This document shows, in pieces, positions 25,230 through 33,742 of a DNA stretch of 64,000 nt. The stretch lies in NCBI RefSeq assembly GCF_029522115.1, contig NZ_JAKWFK010000018.1:1-64000 (forward strand), written 5' to 3'. Numbering within the stretch: the stretch's first letter is position 1; every line of letters starts with the position of its first letter. A program made the translations under genes and the position numbers. This DNA comes from Trinickia sp. Y13. GTDB lineage: Bacteria; Pseudomonadota; Gammaproteobacteria; Burkholderiales; Burkholderiaceae. A model generated the notes under the pieces. That model saw only the letters and a list, made by a program, of their open reading frames with translations, was not told where the DNA came from and made no database searches.

Positions 25230-25334
25230 TCAGAGCGGCGACACACTCGCCGCTTGCTTGCCCTTGGGGCCCATGCGCACTTCAAACTGGACCCGCTGAT
25301 TTTCTTGCAACGTTTTGAATCCCTCTCCCGTTCC
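25230..25334 (-). pseudogene. C-terminal remnant of a cold-shock (CspA-type) gene
   Basis: The minus strand encodes GEGFKTLQENQRVQFEVR then MGPKGKQAASVSPL and a stop, matching the last third of a bacterial cold-shock protein. The RNP1 and RNP2 RNA-binding motifs of the first two thirds are missing; the preceding frame is unrelated. The rest of the 622-bp gap (24938-25559) holds nothing I can identify. It looks like a truncated or recombined csp copy rather than a functional gene. Confidence 0.75.
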
Positions 25335-25559
25335 CCTTCTTCTCGAACCCAGAATCCTTCGAGCGAGCAAGGCTAGAGACGAACCTTCTGTGCAAGAAGC
25401 GCTGAGATCCGCCTCGTGCCTCATCAGGTCCAGGCACAGGCGCACGATGGCCGTCGGATTAGGTCTACACACAGCTATCTTGAGCATTTGAATGGATCAT
25501 ATCGATGAGCTAAATCAAAGGTTCGTCGACGGGCGCCATGCGTTCTCGTCGAGAGAGCA

Positions 25560-27647
25560 TCACTCCACGCCGCCCGCGGGCGATGCCGGCACGGTGAACT
25601 GAAACACCGCGCCGCGAGGCACGTTGGGGCCCGCCCACAATCGTCCCCCATGCATCTCCACAATCGATCGACAAATCGCCAACCCCATGCCCATCCCGCC
25701 GGCCTTCGACGTGAAGAACGGCTCGAACAATCGCTCGGCATCGTCCGCCGCCACGCCGGGCCCCGAATCGGATACCGACACGAGCACCTCGCCCGTCTCG
25801 TGTCGCCGCGTACCGATCGTCATGGCTCTCGCCTCGCCGTCGACGGCGCTCATCGCTTCCACGGCGTTCATGAGTAAGTTGAGCATCACCTGCTGCAGCG
25901 CGACGCGATCGCCTTCTACGAGCGGCAATGCCTGCGCAAGCGCCAACCGAACACCGACGCCGTTCCTCACGAATTCGCTGCGCATGAGCGCGATCACCTC
26001 GTCGATCGCGGCATTGATCCGCAGCGTCTCCATCGACGGCGGCGCCTTCTTGACGAGGCCGTGAATCCGATTCATCACTTCGCTCGCGCGCTTCATATCC
26101 TTGTTGATGCGCTCGAACGCTTGGCGAACCTCCTCCAGATTGGGCGGCTGAGCCCGCAGCCACAGCAGCCCGGCCTGGGCATTGGTCGCACTCGCCGCGA
26201 TCGGCTGCTTGATTTCATGACTGATGGAAGCCGTCAGCTGACCCATCGTCATGACGCGATTCGCGTGAGCCAGGGCCATCTGCACTTCCCGGTAGCGCCG
26301 CTCGCTCTCGCGCAATTCGGCTTCCGCGCGCTTGGATTCCGTGATGTCGCGCGAGATGCCGAGCAGAAACTGCGGCTCGCCGCGCGAGTCGAGGATCGGA
26401 ATCTTCATCGTATGCAACAAGCGCGATCCGCGACGCGTGAGCACCGGCTCCTCGGCAATGTCGACCATCTGGCGCGACCGCAACACGTCCCGATCCTTCA
26501 TGGCAAAAAAACCTGCCTCCCTTGCCGGAAACAAATCGTGGACGGATTTGCCGAGAAGCTCTTCGCGCCGGCAGCCGAGCAGTTGCTCGCCCGCCTTGTT
26601 CAAACGCACGAAGCGTAGCGTCGCCGCATCCTTGACGAAGATCGTGTCCGGAATGTTTTCGATGATGCTGTTTAGGAAGTGCTCGCTCGCACGGAGAGCC
26701 TCTTCCGCGTGCTGTCGTTCGACGATCTCCGCCGTTTGACCCGCCAGCGCCTTACTGAGCTCGGCCGTGCGCTGCGCGACGCGCGCCTCGAGTTCGGCGT
26801 TCAGCACTTTGAGCGCGTCCTCGGCTTGCTTGCGCCGATGCCGGTCTTCGAGAAACTGCTCGACCGCGCGGGCCATGTCGGCGATCTCATCACGGCCGTG
26901 CACCGGCACGCCGGTTCGCGCGTCGCCGAGTTGACCGTGCCGCAAGGCGTGGCTCACCTGACCCAGCCGCCCCATCACGCGTCGGCCGAGGAAGATGCGA
27001 GCGATCAACCAAGCAAGCAGCAAGCTCACCGCCACCTCGCCGGCAACCCACGCGCGCGTGCGATCGGCGCGACGAGCCAGAAGCTGGACCGCTTCGCGGT
27101 ATTCGCGCGTGAAGCGATCCGACTGCGCGCGCGCCGCCATTGCAAGGGCCTCGGCCTGGCTAGGTAAATCCTCGCCCAAGCGAGGCATCGGCGCGGCGGC
27201 CCCGCGCGAGACAGCGTCCGCCAACGCCCGTTCGCGTATCTGCGCCTCGGTGTTGATCGTGTTGCGAAAGCGCTGACTCGAGCGATGCAGCGCAAGCGTA
27301 TCGACGCCCACGTCCTTTCTCGTGGGGGAAGCCGATGCGAGCCGGTCGACCAGGCGGTCGAACGACGTCAGGTGTTCGATCATGTGTCGTTGCGTATCGC
27401 GTACGGCATCGACCGTCGAGTCGGTTGATAGCTGCAACGCCATGCGTTCGATCGTGAGCGTCTGCCGCGCCAGATCCTGTGCATCCTGCAGGCGCTCGAG
27501 CCGATCTTCGGCCAACTGACGCAGCTGGCGCGACGAGTCGGTCAGCGAGTAAAGGGTCGTCGCGCCCGCCGCGACCACCAGGGCCGCGAGGCATGACGCG
27601 ACCAGCGTGAATTGCGCGGTCAACGACTGAGGAAGCTGAAGTTTCAC
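25560..27647 (-). CDS. PAS-containing sensor histidine kinase
   Basis: A 695-residue membrane kinase. TM1 is at about 9-33 and TM2 at about 199-221, enclosing a roughly 165-residue helical periplasmic domain; a HAMP-like linker follows, a coiled coil (270-320), a PAS domain (about 320-440, IIENIPDTIFVKDAATLRFV), HisKA with His477 (SISHEIKQPIAA) and a HATPase domain (N-box MNAVEA, DSGPGV, GMGMGLAICR). The start is GTG at 27647, whose GTGA overlaps the stop of the periplasmic binding protein gene, so the two are translationally coupled. The binding protein probably feeds a ligand signal to the periplasmic domain. The likely partner is the FixJ-like regulator at 29097. Confidence 0.92.
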   Translation of the reverse strand: MKLQLPQSLTAQFTLVASCLAALVVAAGATTLYSLTDSSRQLRQLAEDRLERLQDAQDLARQTLTIERMALQLSTDSTVDAVRDTQRHMIEHLTSFDRLVDRLASASPTRKDVGVDTLALHRSSQRFRNTINTEAQIRERALADAVSRGAAAPMPRLGEDLPSQAEALAMAARAQSDRFTREYREAVQLLARRADRTRAWVAGEVAVSLLLAWLIARIFLGRRVMGRLGQVSHALRHGQLGDARTGVPVHGRDEIADMARAVEQFLEDRHRRKQAEDALKVLNAELEARVAQRTAELSKALAGQTAEIVERQHAEEALRASEHFLNSIIENIPDTIFVKDAATLRFVRLNKAGEQLLGCRREELLGKSVHDLFPAREAGFFAMKDRDVLRSRQMVDIAEEPVLTRRGSRLLHTMKIPILDSRGEPQFLLGISRDITESKRAEAELRESERRYREVQMALAHANRVMTMGQLTASISHEIKQPIAASATNAQAGLLWLRAQPPNLEEVRQAFERINKDMKRASEVMNRIHGLVKKAPPSMETLRINAAIDEVIALMRSEFVRNGVGVRLALAQALPLVEGDRVALQQVMLNLLMNAVEAMSAVDGEARAMTIGTRRHETGEVLVSVSDSGPGVAADDAERLFEPFFTSKAGGMGMGLAICRSIVEMHGGRLWAGPNVPRGAVFQFTVPASPAGGVE

Positions 27648-28786
27648 GGGCGTTGCCAGATATGCCGATAAACGTCGCGATAACCGTTGGAGGGATCGTA
27701 AATCAGGCGCTCGCCGCCGTCCTTGCGAACGTTCTCCGCCGTCACGAGATGCACCGGAAACACGTAGCCTGTCACGCCTTCCCCGGCTACGAGCCGGTTC
27801 ATCTCGTCGATCAGCTGCCAGCCGTGCAAGTTGAGCGGCTCGGCTACCGTGCCCGTCTGAAAGGTGCCGCTTCGAATACGCAGGAAGGCGGATTCGCTCC
27901 CGTCGCCGGCGGACAACATGGCCATCGCGCCGTTCGGAATCCCGGCTTCGGTGAGCACCGGCACCGCGTAGTCGAAGTAGATGTCGTTGATCGTCAGCGC
28001 ATACGTCCAACGCTTGCCGTATTGCGCGAGCAGCGAGCGTGTCACGCCGGGCATCAACGCCTCGCACTGGGAAATGGCCACGTCACGGATGCCGAGCAAC
28101 GTGCACCCCTCGCACGCGCGCACGACGGCAGCCATTTCATTGGCTTTGTCCTGCGCGACCTGAAAATTCGAATCGGTAAAGATGACCACGCCCGCGTGCC
28201 CGCCCGACTGAACGATGGCCGCCAACGCGGTCACCCGCGCGACTTCGAACGGATCCGTCGACACGTTCATTGCCACGGGAGTGCCGGGCACCGGCCCGGC
28301 CTTCGCCGCGACGTGCCAGCCGACGATCGGGATGCCGCGCCGGGCGAAGGGCTCGAGGCCCGGCAGCAGCGCGTGGGCGTCGCCACCGACCAGAATCAGG
28401 CCGTCCGGGCGGCTTGCCAGCGCATTGGACAGCATCTTGAACCGCAGCGCCCGCGCGCCGTCGGCGTCGAATATCTTGACGCTCCAGCCGATGACGTTCG
28501 CCGCCTGCACCACGCCGTCGACGACACCGAGAATGCCGCCGTTGCGCAGGTCCTCGGCAACGACCGCGATGTATTTGCCGGGCTGCCCCGGCGGCCCGGT
28601 GCGCGGACCGCTCCATGGCGCGGCCGTTTGGGCCGCAGCGTCGACGATGCGTTGGGCTTGCTCCAGATCGCCGCGCCCCGAGACGGCCTGCGCCTTCGGC
28701 GCCGAAGCCGCGGACACGCCGTGCATGGCTGCGCACAAGGCAAAGAACGCGCATGCCCATATCGGTCCCGAAAACCAGCCCTTCAT
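27644..28786 (-). CDS. Periplasmic sugar-binding-like protein coupled to the sensor kinase
   Basis: A 380-residue periplasmic-binding-protein type 1 family member with signal peptide to about residue 26 (CAFFALCAAMHGVSAASA). IAVVAEDLRNGGILGVVDGVVQAANVIGW and PDGLILVGGDAHA follow the ribose/galactose-binding pattern; DIYFDYAVPVL and MLSAGDGSESAF line the expected ligand cleft. No ABC permease or ATPase is present; instead the stop codon overlaps the start of a histidine kinase, so it acts as a ligand sensor, like TorT or LuxP, rather than in transport (inference). ATG at 28786 has GGGGAT upstream. Confidence 0.88.
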   Translation of the reverse strand: MKGWFSGPIWACAFFALCAAMHGVSAASAPKAQAVSGRGDLEQAQRIVDAAAQTAAPWSGPRTGPPGQPGKYIAVVAEDLRNGGILGVVDGVVQAANVIGWSVKIFDADGARALRFKMLSNALASRPDGLILVGGDAHALLPGLEPFARRGIPIVGWHVAAKAGPVPGTPVAMNVSTDPFEVARVTALAAIVQSGGHAGVVIFTDSNFQVAQDKANEMAAVVRACEGCTLLGIRDVAISQCEALMPGVTRSLLAQYGKRWTYALTINDIYFDYAVPVLTEAGIPNGAMAMLSAGDGSESAFLRIRSGTFQTGTVAEPLNLHGWQLIDEMNRLVAGEGVTGYVFPVHLVTAENVRKDGGERLIYDPSNGYRDVYRHIWQRP

Positions 28787-29096
28787 GCGATCCCCAGCTA
28801 CCCCATCGGGGTCGATTGACTACGATCGAACGGCGCGTCCAAACGACGTCGGTGGACTGCCCCGCCGATAAATACTAATCCAGCGGCCGCCCCGAAAGAC
28901 ACTGCTTCCGCACATTTCTTGGGCGTAGAATGACCTGCAATGTAGGCTCGGCTACAGCGCAAACATCAGACGAAAGCATCGACCGTGATGCGATTCGGCG
29001 GGTAGGCCCGTCGCACGCGCATCGGCTCGCGGCCTCGCGCCGCCCTGAACGAGCGCCGCCATCGTGAGCCACGATCCCACTCGCAAGGGGCGTTCG

Positions 29097-29795
29097 ATGA
29101 ACTTGGGTACCGATCCGACGCCGGCCGGCAGCGCGGCGGGCAATGCGCTGTCGGTCGTCTATATCCTCGACGATGACGAAGCGATGCGACTAGCGCTCAG
29201 CAGTCTGTTTCGCTCCGTTGGCTTGCGCGTGGAGACGTTTGATTCGTCGCAGGCGTTTTTAGCCTTCCCCAAATACGATGCACCGAGTTGCCTCGTACTC
29301 GACGTGAGGTTGCGCGGCGAGAGCGGTCTCGCATTTCAGGACGAACTGGCGAAAAGCGCGCTGCGCATGCCGATCGTGTTCATGACGGGGCATGGCGATA
29401 TCGCCATGACGGTGAAGGCGATGAAGGCCGGCGCAATCGACTTCCTACCCAAGCCGTTTCGCGATCAGGATATGCTCGATGCTGTGTCGAATGCGTTGAC
29501 GCGAGACGGCGAACGTCTTGCCGCCGAACGATCGACCGCTTCGATGCGCGCCGCTTACGAATCGCTCACACCGCGTGAACGGGAAGTCATGGAATACGTG
29601 GTGTCCGGCATGCTGAACAAGCAGATCGCCTCGGCGCTCGGCCTGAGCGAGATCACCGTGAAGATTCACCGCGGTCAGCTCATGAGGAAGATGGGCGCCC
29701 GCTCGCTGGCCGAACTCGTCAGAATGGCGGAGGCGCTTCACGTTAAGCCGCGGCAAGTCAAACCGAACGTCATGGCAGGCTCAGCGCAACGTTGA
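29097..29795 (+). CDS. FixJ/NarL-type response regulator
   Basis: A 232-residue two-domain regulator. The receiver domain has acidic pocket LDDDEA, phosphoacceptor Asp69 ([12 protein letters not shown]), switch Thr (FMTGHGD) and Lys (LPKPF). The LuxR-type HTH ([22 protein letters not shown] ... [12 protein letters not shown]) occupies about residues 165-225. ATG at 29097 has AAGGGG six bases upstream. It is divergent from the binding protein/kinase operon across 310 bp (28787-29096), in which I see no other feature. It is the obvious output partner of that kinase. Confidence 0.9.
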   Translation: MNLGTDPTPAGSAAGNALSVVYILDDDEAMRLALSSLFRSVGLRVETFDSSQAFLAFPKYDAPSCLVLDVRLRGESGLAFQDELAKSALRMPIVFMTGHGDIAMTVKAMKAGAIDFLPKPFRDQDMLDAVSNALTRDGERLAAERSTASMRAAYESLTPREREVMEYVVSGMLNKQIASALGLSEITVKIHRGQLMRKMGARSLAELVRMAEALHVKPRQVKPNVMAGSAQR

Positions 29796-30141
29796 GCCAA
29801 TGTTCGATCGTTTGCGCGTCGAGGGGCTTCTCGATGACGGCGAGCACGCCGTGCGCGCCGACCTTGGCGCATAGCTCGGGCGTCGGAAACGCCGTCACGA
29901 AAATCATGGGGGGCGCATACCCCAGTTGCACCAAACGATCGTGCATGGCCGCGCCGGACATGCCCGGCATGCGCTCGTCGGATATCACGCAAGTCGTATC
30001 GCTCAAATGCGCGGAAGCGAGGAATTCCTCGGCCGACGCGAACAGCTGCGTCGCCCATCCCAGCGAACGAACGAGGCTCGCGACGGCAAGCCGGACGGCT
30101 TCGTCATCGTCGACGATCGAAACGGTTCGGCCCGCACCCAT
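29770..30141 (-). CDS. Stand-alone receiver-domain protein
   Basis: A 123-residue single-domain response regulator: acidic pocket IVDDDEA, phosphoacceptor Asp55 ([13 protein letters not shown]), Thr83 (FVTAF) and Lys105 (IEKPL) are all intact, but no output domain follows. ATG at 30141 has GAGGAG upstream. It is convergent with the FixJ-like regulator and the two coding regions overlap by 26 bp at their 3' ends. Such proteins act as phosphate sinks or bind partner proteins; here it probably competes for the same kinase (inference). Confidence 0.88.
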   Translation of the reverse strand: MGAGRTVSIVDDDEAVRLAVASLVRSLGWATQLFASAEEFLASAHLSDTTCVISDERMPGMSGAAMHDRLVQLGYAPPMIFVTAFPTPELCAKVGAHGVLAVIEKPLDAQTIEHWLNVALSLP

Positions 30142-31293
30142 ACGGCGCTCCTCGCCGCGCCAACGAACGCAGCGTCATCATCAGCTTGATATCTGGGACA
30201 CGCTCTCGAAACCAGTCTAGGCCGCGAGCGACGGAACGGACATCATACGAAAGTATCGGTCGGCGACCTATACCAAAGGATGATCGGCTCACCCTCTCGT
30301 TCATGCAGAACCACTTGTTCGTAGGTTTGTAACTTGCATGCCGCTCCTATATCGTGAAAAGGTCGCAGCTCAACGGCGACCGACGGAGCCCGACCATGAA
30401 AACCGGAAGGCGGCATTCACTCCACTCACTCGTCAGCGACGAAACACGCAGGTGTGTGTCGCGCCCTTGCTCGAATAGAGCGTATAGCTCGGAACGCCTC
30501 ATGTCGACCCAACCTCAGCGGGGTCGCGCCCGTCATGATCGAAACCGGCGCCGTTTTCCGATCATCGACCTGCGTGGTCGAGCCCGGCCCGTCGCGCTCG
30601 CGAAGTTGGGCACCCGCATCGTCTATGTCCCGCTCATGTGCTCGCTGTACAACGGCCGCGCGGCCGATCGCATTTCCGTGGGTAAGCGATGAGCACCGGC
30701 GCGGCCCGGATATACCGACGTATGACAGCGCCATGCCGATGCACTAGCGAAGGGACTCGTTCGTAGGATGGCGCGAAAGGTTCGGCAACCCTATCTTTGA
30801 ATCATGGCCGATGCGCCGCGACGCCATGGACGGCAAGTGCGGCGCAGGCCGGCCGCGATGCCTCAACGACGGATCGACAGTTTGCGCAACGTGGCCGAGG
30901 GCGACCTCGGCATCCCGAAGCAGAACGCGCTCGACGAGGCGGGTCAATCGACGGGTGAGGACTATGCCGAAGGTCTTGAGTCACTGGATCCATGTTTCCA
31001 CTCACGCTTATTACGAGTACACGTTCGTACCGTCGTTGAATCGAAGCGTGTTTCGCAGAACAGTGGACCTGAGCCGCATTTGCATTCAATAGGCGCGGAT
31101 TGCGGCCCCAACGTTTCGTTTCGTGAGCCAAGCGTCGCATGGGGCTGCGCTTCGCACGCGAACGCCCCCCTCCCGCGAATACCGGCGCGCCCCCAATCGA
31201 TCACGGGAATGAGGGCTAGCCCCATCGCTTAAGCTGCGGTTAAGCGTCTCTGGACTAGTCTTGCGGCATTCATCCACCACTCAATGATTGCCG
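30142..31293. other. 1.15-kb stretch without a recognisable gene
   Basis: Open frames exist on both strands (for example 30354-30692 and 30804-31232 on plus) but none has a convincing ribosome site, domain or family resemblance. Amino-acid composition is Arg/His/Cys-rich as in spurious frames of GC-rich DNA. It may be decayed coding DNA or hold an unrecognised RNA. Confidence 0.5.
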
Positions 31294-31671
31294 ATGTCCA
31301 AGCTCCTACCCCGGATTTACCTCCTGGCGCTACTGGTCTGCGCACAACTCGTGATCGGCGCGCAGACGACGTACGCCGGCGAGATCAAGATCGCGATGAA
31401 AGATATGAAACGCGCAATGCGAGGCGCAATGGCCAGTACCACGATGCCTGAGCTAAGCCGCTACGTGGCGCAGTTGGAAAAAGACGCCGATCAGGCGAGC
31501 CGCCAGCCCTACCGTAGCGATCAGGCAACCTACGACGAAGGAATGCGGAAACTGAAGCTGCAACTGGCTGCTGTCGACGAAGCCATTCGCGCGAACGACA
31601 TGAACGAGGCCAAGCAGGATCTGCGCAAGATCAACGCCACGAAAAAGCACTACCACGATCTGCTGAACTAG
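31294..31671 (+). CDS. Cytochrome b562 family protein
   Basis: A 125-residue periplasmic four-helix-bundle protein with signal peptide LLALLVCAQLVIGAQTTYAG. In the mature chain EIKIAMKDMKRAM places Met35 at about mature position 7, and the C-terminal KKHYHDLLN supplies His121; these match the Met/His heme ligands of E. coli cytochrome b562. ATG at 31294 was chosen over an upstream TTG; the ribosome site is weak. It lies 33 bp before a cytochrome b561 gene, which suggests direct electron exchange between them. Confidence 0.85.
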   Translation: MSKLLPRIYLLALLVCAQLVIGAQTTYAGEIKIAMKDMKRAMRGAMASTTMPELSRYVAQLEKDADQASRQPYRSDQATYDEGMRKLKLQLAAVDEAIRANDMNEAKQDLRKINATKKHYHDLLN

Positions 31672-31704
31672 GCTGTCAGCCCCTTACCCTTTGGAGTACC
31701 GCCG

Positions 31705-32262
31705 ATGAGGCACGCGTTCCGCTATCCGCTTTCGATCAGCCTCCTCCACTGGCTGCTCGCCGTCGCGCTGATCGGCAATCTGATCATCGGATGGCTGCTC
31801 GATGATCACGAGGAGCTGATCGCCGTGCACAAGTCGATCGGCGTCGCCATTCTCGGCCTCGCATTGCTCCGTATCGCGAATCGGCTGCGCATGCGACGCC
31901 GACTGCCGCCATCGATCAACGTGGCCGGCTCGCCGAGCTACTTTGCAGAGAAAGCCGTCCATTACCTGCTCCTCGTTCTCATGCTTGCCATTCCTATCCT
32001 GGGCTGGCTGAAGACGAATGCGGCAGGCCACGTCGCCAACTGCTTCGGCGTATTCTCACTCCCGACACTCGTGCACAAGAGCCGCGAGCTGTCGAACCTG
32101 CTTGGCCAGCTTCATGCGTTGACCGCATATGGACTGGCGTTGCTGATCGGCGTGCATGCACTAGCGGCCATCGTTCATTGGCTGTCGAACTCCGAGAACG
32201 TCCTGCCGCGAATCAGCCCGTTGCCCAGCCGCCTGCGGCCAAAGGTATCCACGCGCACTTGA
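31705..32262 (+). CDS. Cytochrome b561
   Basis: A 185-residue diheme inner-membrane cytochrome with four hydrophobic segments. Candidate heme ligands are His15 (SLLHWLL), His42 (AVHKSIG), the His of KAVHYLLLV and the His of GQLHALTAYGLAL or GVHALAAIVH. This family moves electrons between quinone and periplasmic acceptors or handles superoxide. ATG at 31705 has GGAG upstream. It is co-directional with and close behind the cytochrome b562 gene. Confidence 0.9.
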   Translation: MRHAFRYPLSISLLHWLLAVALIGNLIIGWLLDDHEELIAVHKSIGVAILGLALLRIANRLRMRRRLPPSINVAGSPSYFAEKAVHYLLLVLMLAIPILGWLKTNAAGHVANCFGVFSLPTLVHKSRELSNLLGQLHALTAYGLALLIGVHALAAIVHWLSNSENVLPRISPLPSRLRPKVSTRT

Positions 32263-32313
32263 CGCCGCGCGCCTAGTGTCCACGTTCAAGTCTCGTCGTT
32301 GGTGCGGGACTTG

Positions 32314-32339
32314 CTCTGTCGCTCGCGCGAGCGACAGAG
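32314..32339. terminator. Perfect 26-bp palindrome between convergent genes
   Basis: CTCTGTCGCTCGC followed directly by its exact complement, between the cytochrome b561 gene and the convergent LysE-type gene. Symmetry and position fit a bidirectional terminator; T tracts are absent. Confidence 0.5.
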
Positions 32340-32369
32340 GCGCGCACTGAATGCCATCCTCGCGCCAAA

Positions 32370-33008
32370 TCAAATGCCGGCTTTGGGCGCGGTAAGAATC
32401 AATCGTACGCCAAGCCCCGTAATGGCAACGGCAGCAATCCGATCCACCCATTTTTTCGCGCGCAGGTACATCTCGCGAGGCGCCTTGCTCGAGAAACACA
32501 GCGCGACGATCGTGTACCACCCGCATTCGACCGCGAACACCATCGGCGGCAAGGCAAAATAGCACCACAGCGGCGGATGCTGAGGCAGCAATGCGGCAAA
32601 GATACTGCCATACCAGATGGCCGTCTTAGGGTTGCTCAATTGCGTAGTCAAGCCTATCCAGAAAGATTTGCGCCCACTGTGAGCTTGACTTGCAAGCGTG
32701 TTATCGACCGTGATTGGCTGGTCCGCGCCGCGCCATATTTTAGACGCCATGAAAATTAGATAGGCCCCGCCGGCAATCTTCAAACCGATGTAAAGCCATT
32801 CGACCGCCTGCAAAAGCGTGTAGAGCCCAGCCAGCGCAACGCCGCCGAACAGGATGCCTCCCGCGCCCATTCCGAGTGCGGTAGCCAAGCCATCCCTGCG
32901 AGACAACCCGATGGCGTTGCGGGCGACGAGCACGAAGCTCGGCCCCGGAATCATGGCGCCTAGCCATAAAGCGGCAAGAATGGCGAAAACGGCGGCTGAT
33001 GCGGTCAT
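32370..33008 (-). CDS. LysE/RhtB-family amino-acid exporter
   Basis: A 212-residue membrane protein with six hydrophobic segments. The signature GAMIPGPSFVLVARNAIGLSRRDG (loop 1) and the NPKTAIWYGSIFAALLP region are typical of the LysE superfamily. It exports amino acids or analogues; the substrate is unknown. ATG at 33008 has AAGGAGAG upstream, and the open frame upstream of it is not part of the gene. Confidence 0.9.
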   Translation of the reverse strand: MTASAAVFAILAALWLGAMIPGPSFVLVARNAIGLSRRDGLATALGMGAGGILFGGVALAGLYTLLQAVEWLYIGLKIAGGAYLIFMASKIWRGADQPITVDNTLASQAHSGRKSFWIGLTTQLSNPKTAIWYGSIFAALLPQHPPLWCYFALPPMVFAVECGWYTIVALCFSSKAPREMYLRAKKWVDRIAAVAITGLGVRLILTAPKAGI

Positions 33009-33329
33009 CGGGCTCTCCTTGTTGTCAGGGTATGCGATGCGAACGGCCATTTTCGCACGGTCATCGCGGGGGCGCAGGTGCAAGTCCACGCGAGCGCGAG
33101 AACCCGGCGAAATTTCCGGGAACGCTCCAGAAAATGCCGTTTGCGCCACGGTCTCGCGCCGCCTGCGGCATGGTCTCTTGCATGTGTGCGCCTGACCGCA
33201 ATCAAGCGCGCATTGCCCCGTCTTCCTTGATTCGCGTCAAAGACAACGCAGCCCAAGCGCTCCCGAGACGGCGAGCATGAATAGCGCTCCAAAGCCCATG
33301 CCGGCGCGATCATGTCCCACCAAATCTCG

Positions 33330-33680
33330 TCAGTGTTTCTGCAGCTTGACGACCGTGAGCGCGCCGTCAATGTTCTCGGCCACAAAATCGATCTTGTCGC
33401 CGACCTTGACCTGGGAAATCATCGCCGGATCCTCGACCTTGAACACCATCGTCATGGCGCCCATGCCAAGGTTCTCCAGCGGGCCATGCTTGATCGTGAG
33501 CTTGCCGTTCGCGGTGTCGACCTTCCTGATTTCGCCGTGCGACATTGCGTTCTTTGCATCGGCGCTTTGCTTCGTACCGCCGCTCATGTCCATGTTGCTC
33601 ATATCGTCCGCTGCATAAGAAGCAGCGGAAAACGCCAGCGCGCAACCCATCGCAATCGAAACATATGTTCTCTTCATCAT
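33330..33680 (-). CDS. CusF-like periplasmic copper-binding protein
   Basis: A 116-residue protein with signal peptide ending ASYAADD, a Met/Asp-rich linker (MSNMDMSG) and a CusF-type OB fold. The copper motif reads KHGPLENLGMGAMTMVF: the His and the MTM methionines are present, but the Trp that caps copper in E. coli CusF (NWPEMTM) is replaced by Met-Gly. Two adjacent ATGs exist; 33680 has GGAGAAAGC directly upstream. It is the last gene of the multicopper oxidase/TolC operon and probably carries Cu(I) in the periplasm. Confidence 0.88.
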   Translation of the reverse strand: MMKRTYVSIAMGCALAFSAASYAADDMSNMDMSGGTKQSADAKNAMSHGEIRKVDTANGKLTIKHGPLENLGMGAMTMVFKVEDPAMISQVKVGDKIDFVAENIDGALTVVKLQKH

Positions 33681-33742
33681 GCTTTCTCCAAGTCTGAAGG
33701 AATGAAATCGATGATCGCGGAAATCGCGATCCATAGTGAAAT

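Noticed and set aside
27648-28067. Upstream extension of the histidine kinase frame
   Set aside because: It overlaps the binding protein gene; the GTG at 27647 fits the GTGA overlap and the first membrane segment.
30354-30692. 112-codon frame in the empty region
   Set aside because: No ribosome site, no recognisable domain and shadow-like composition.
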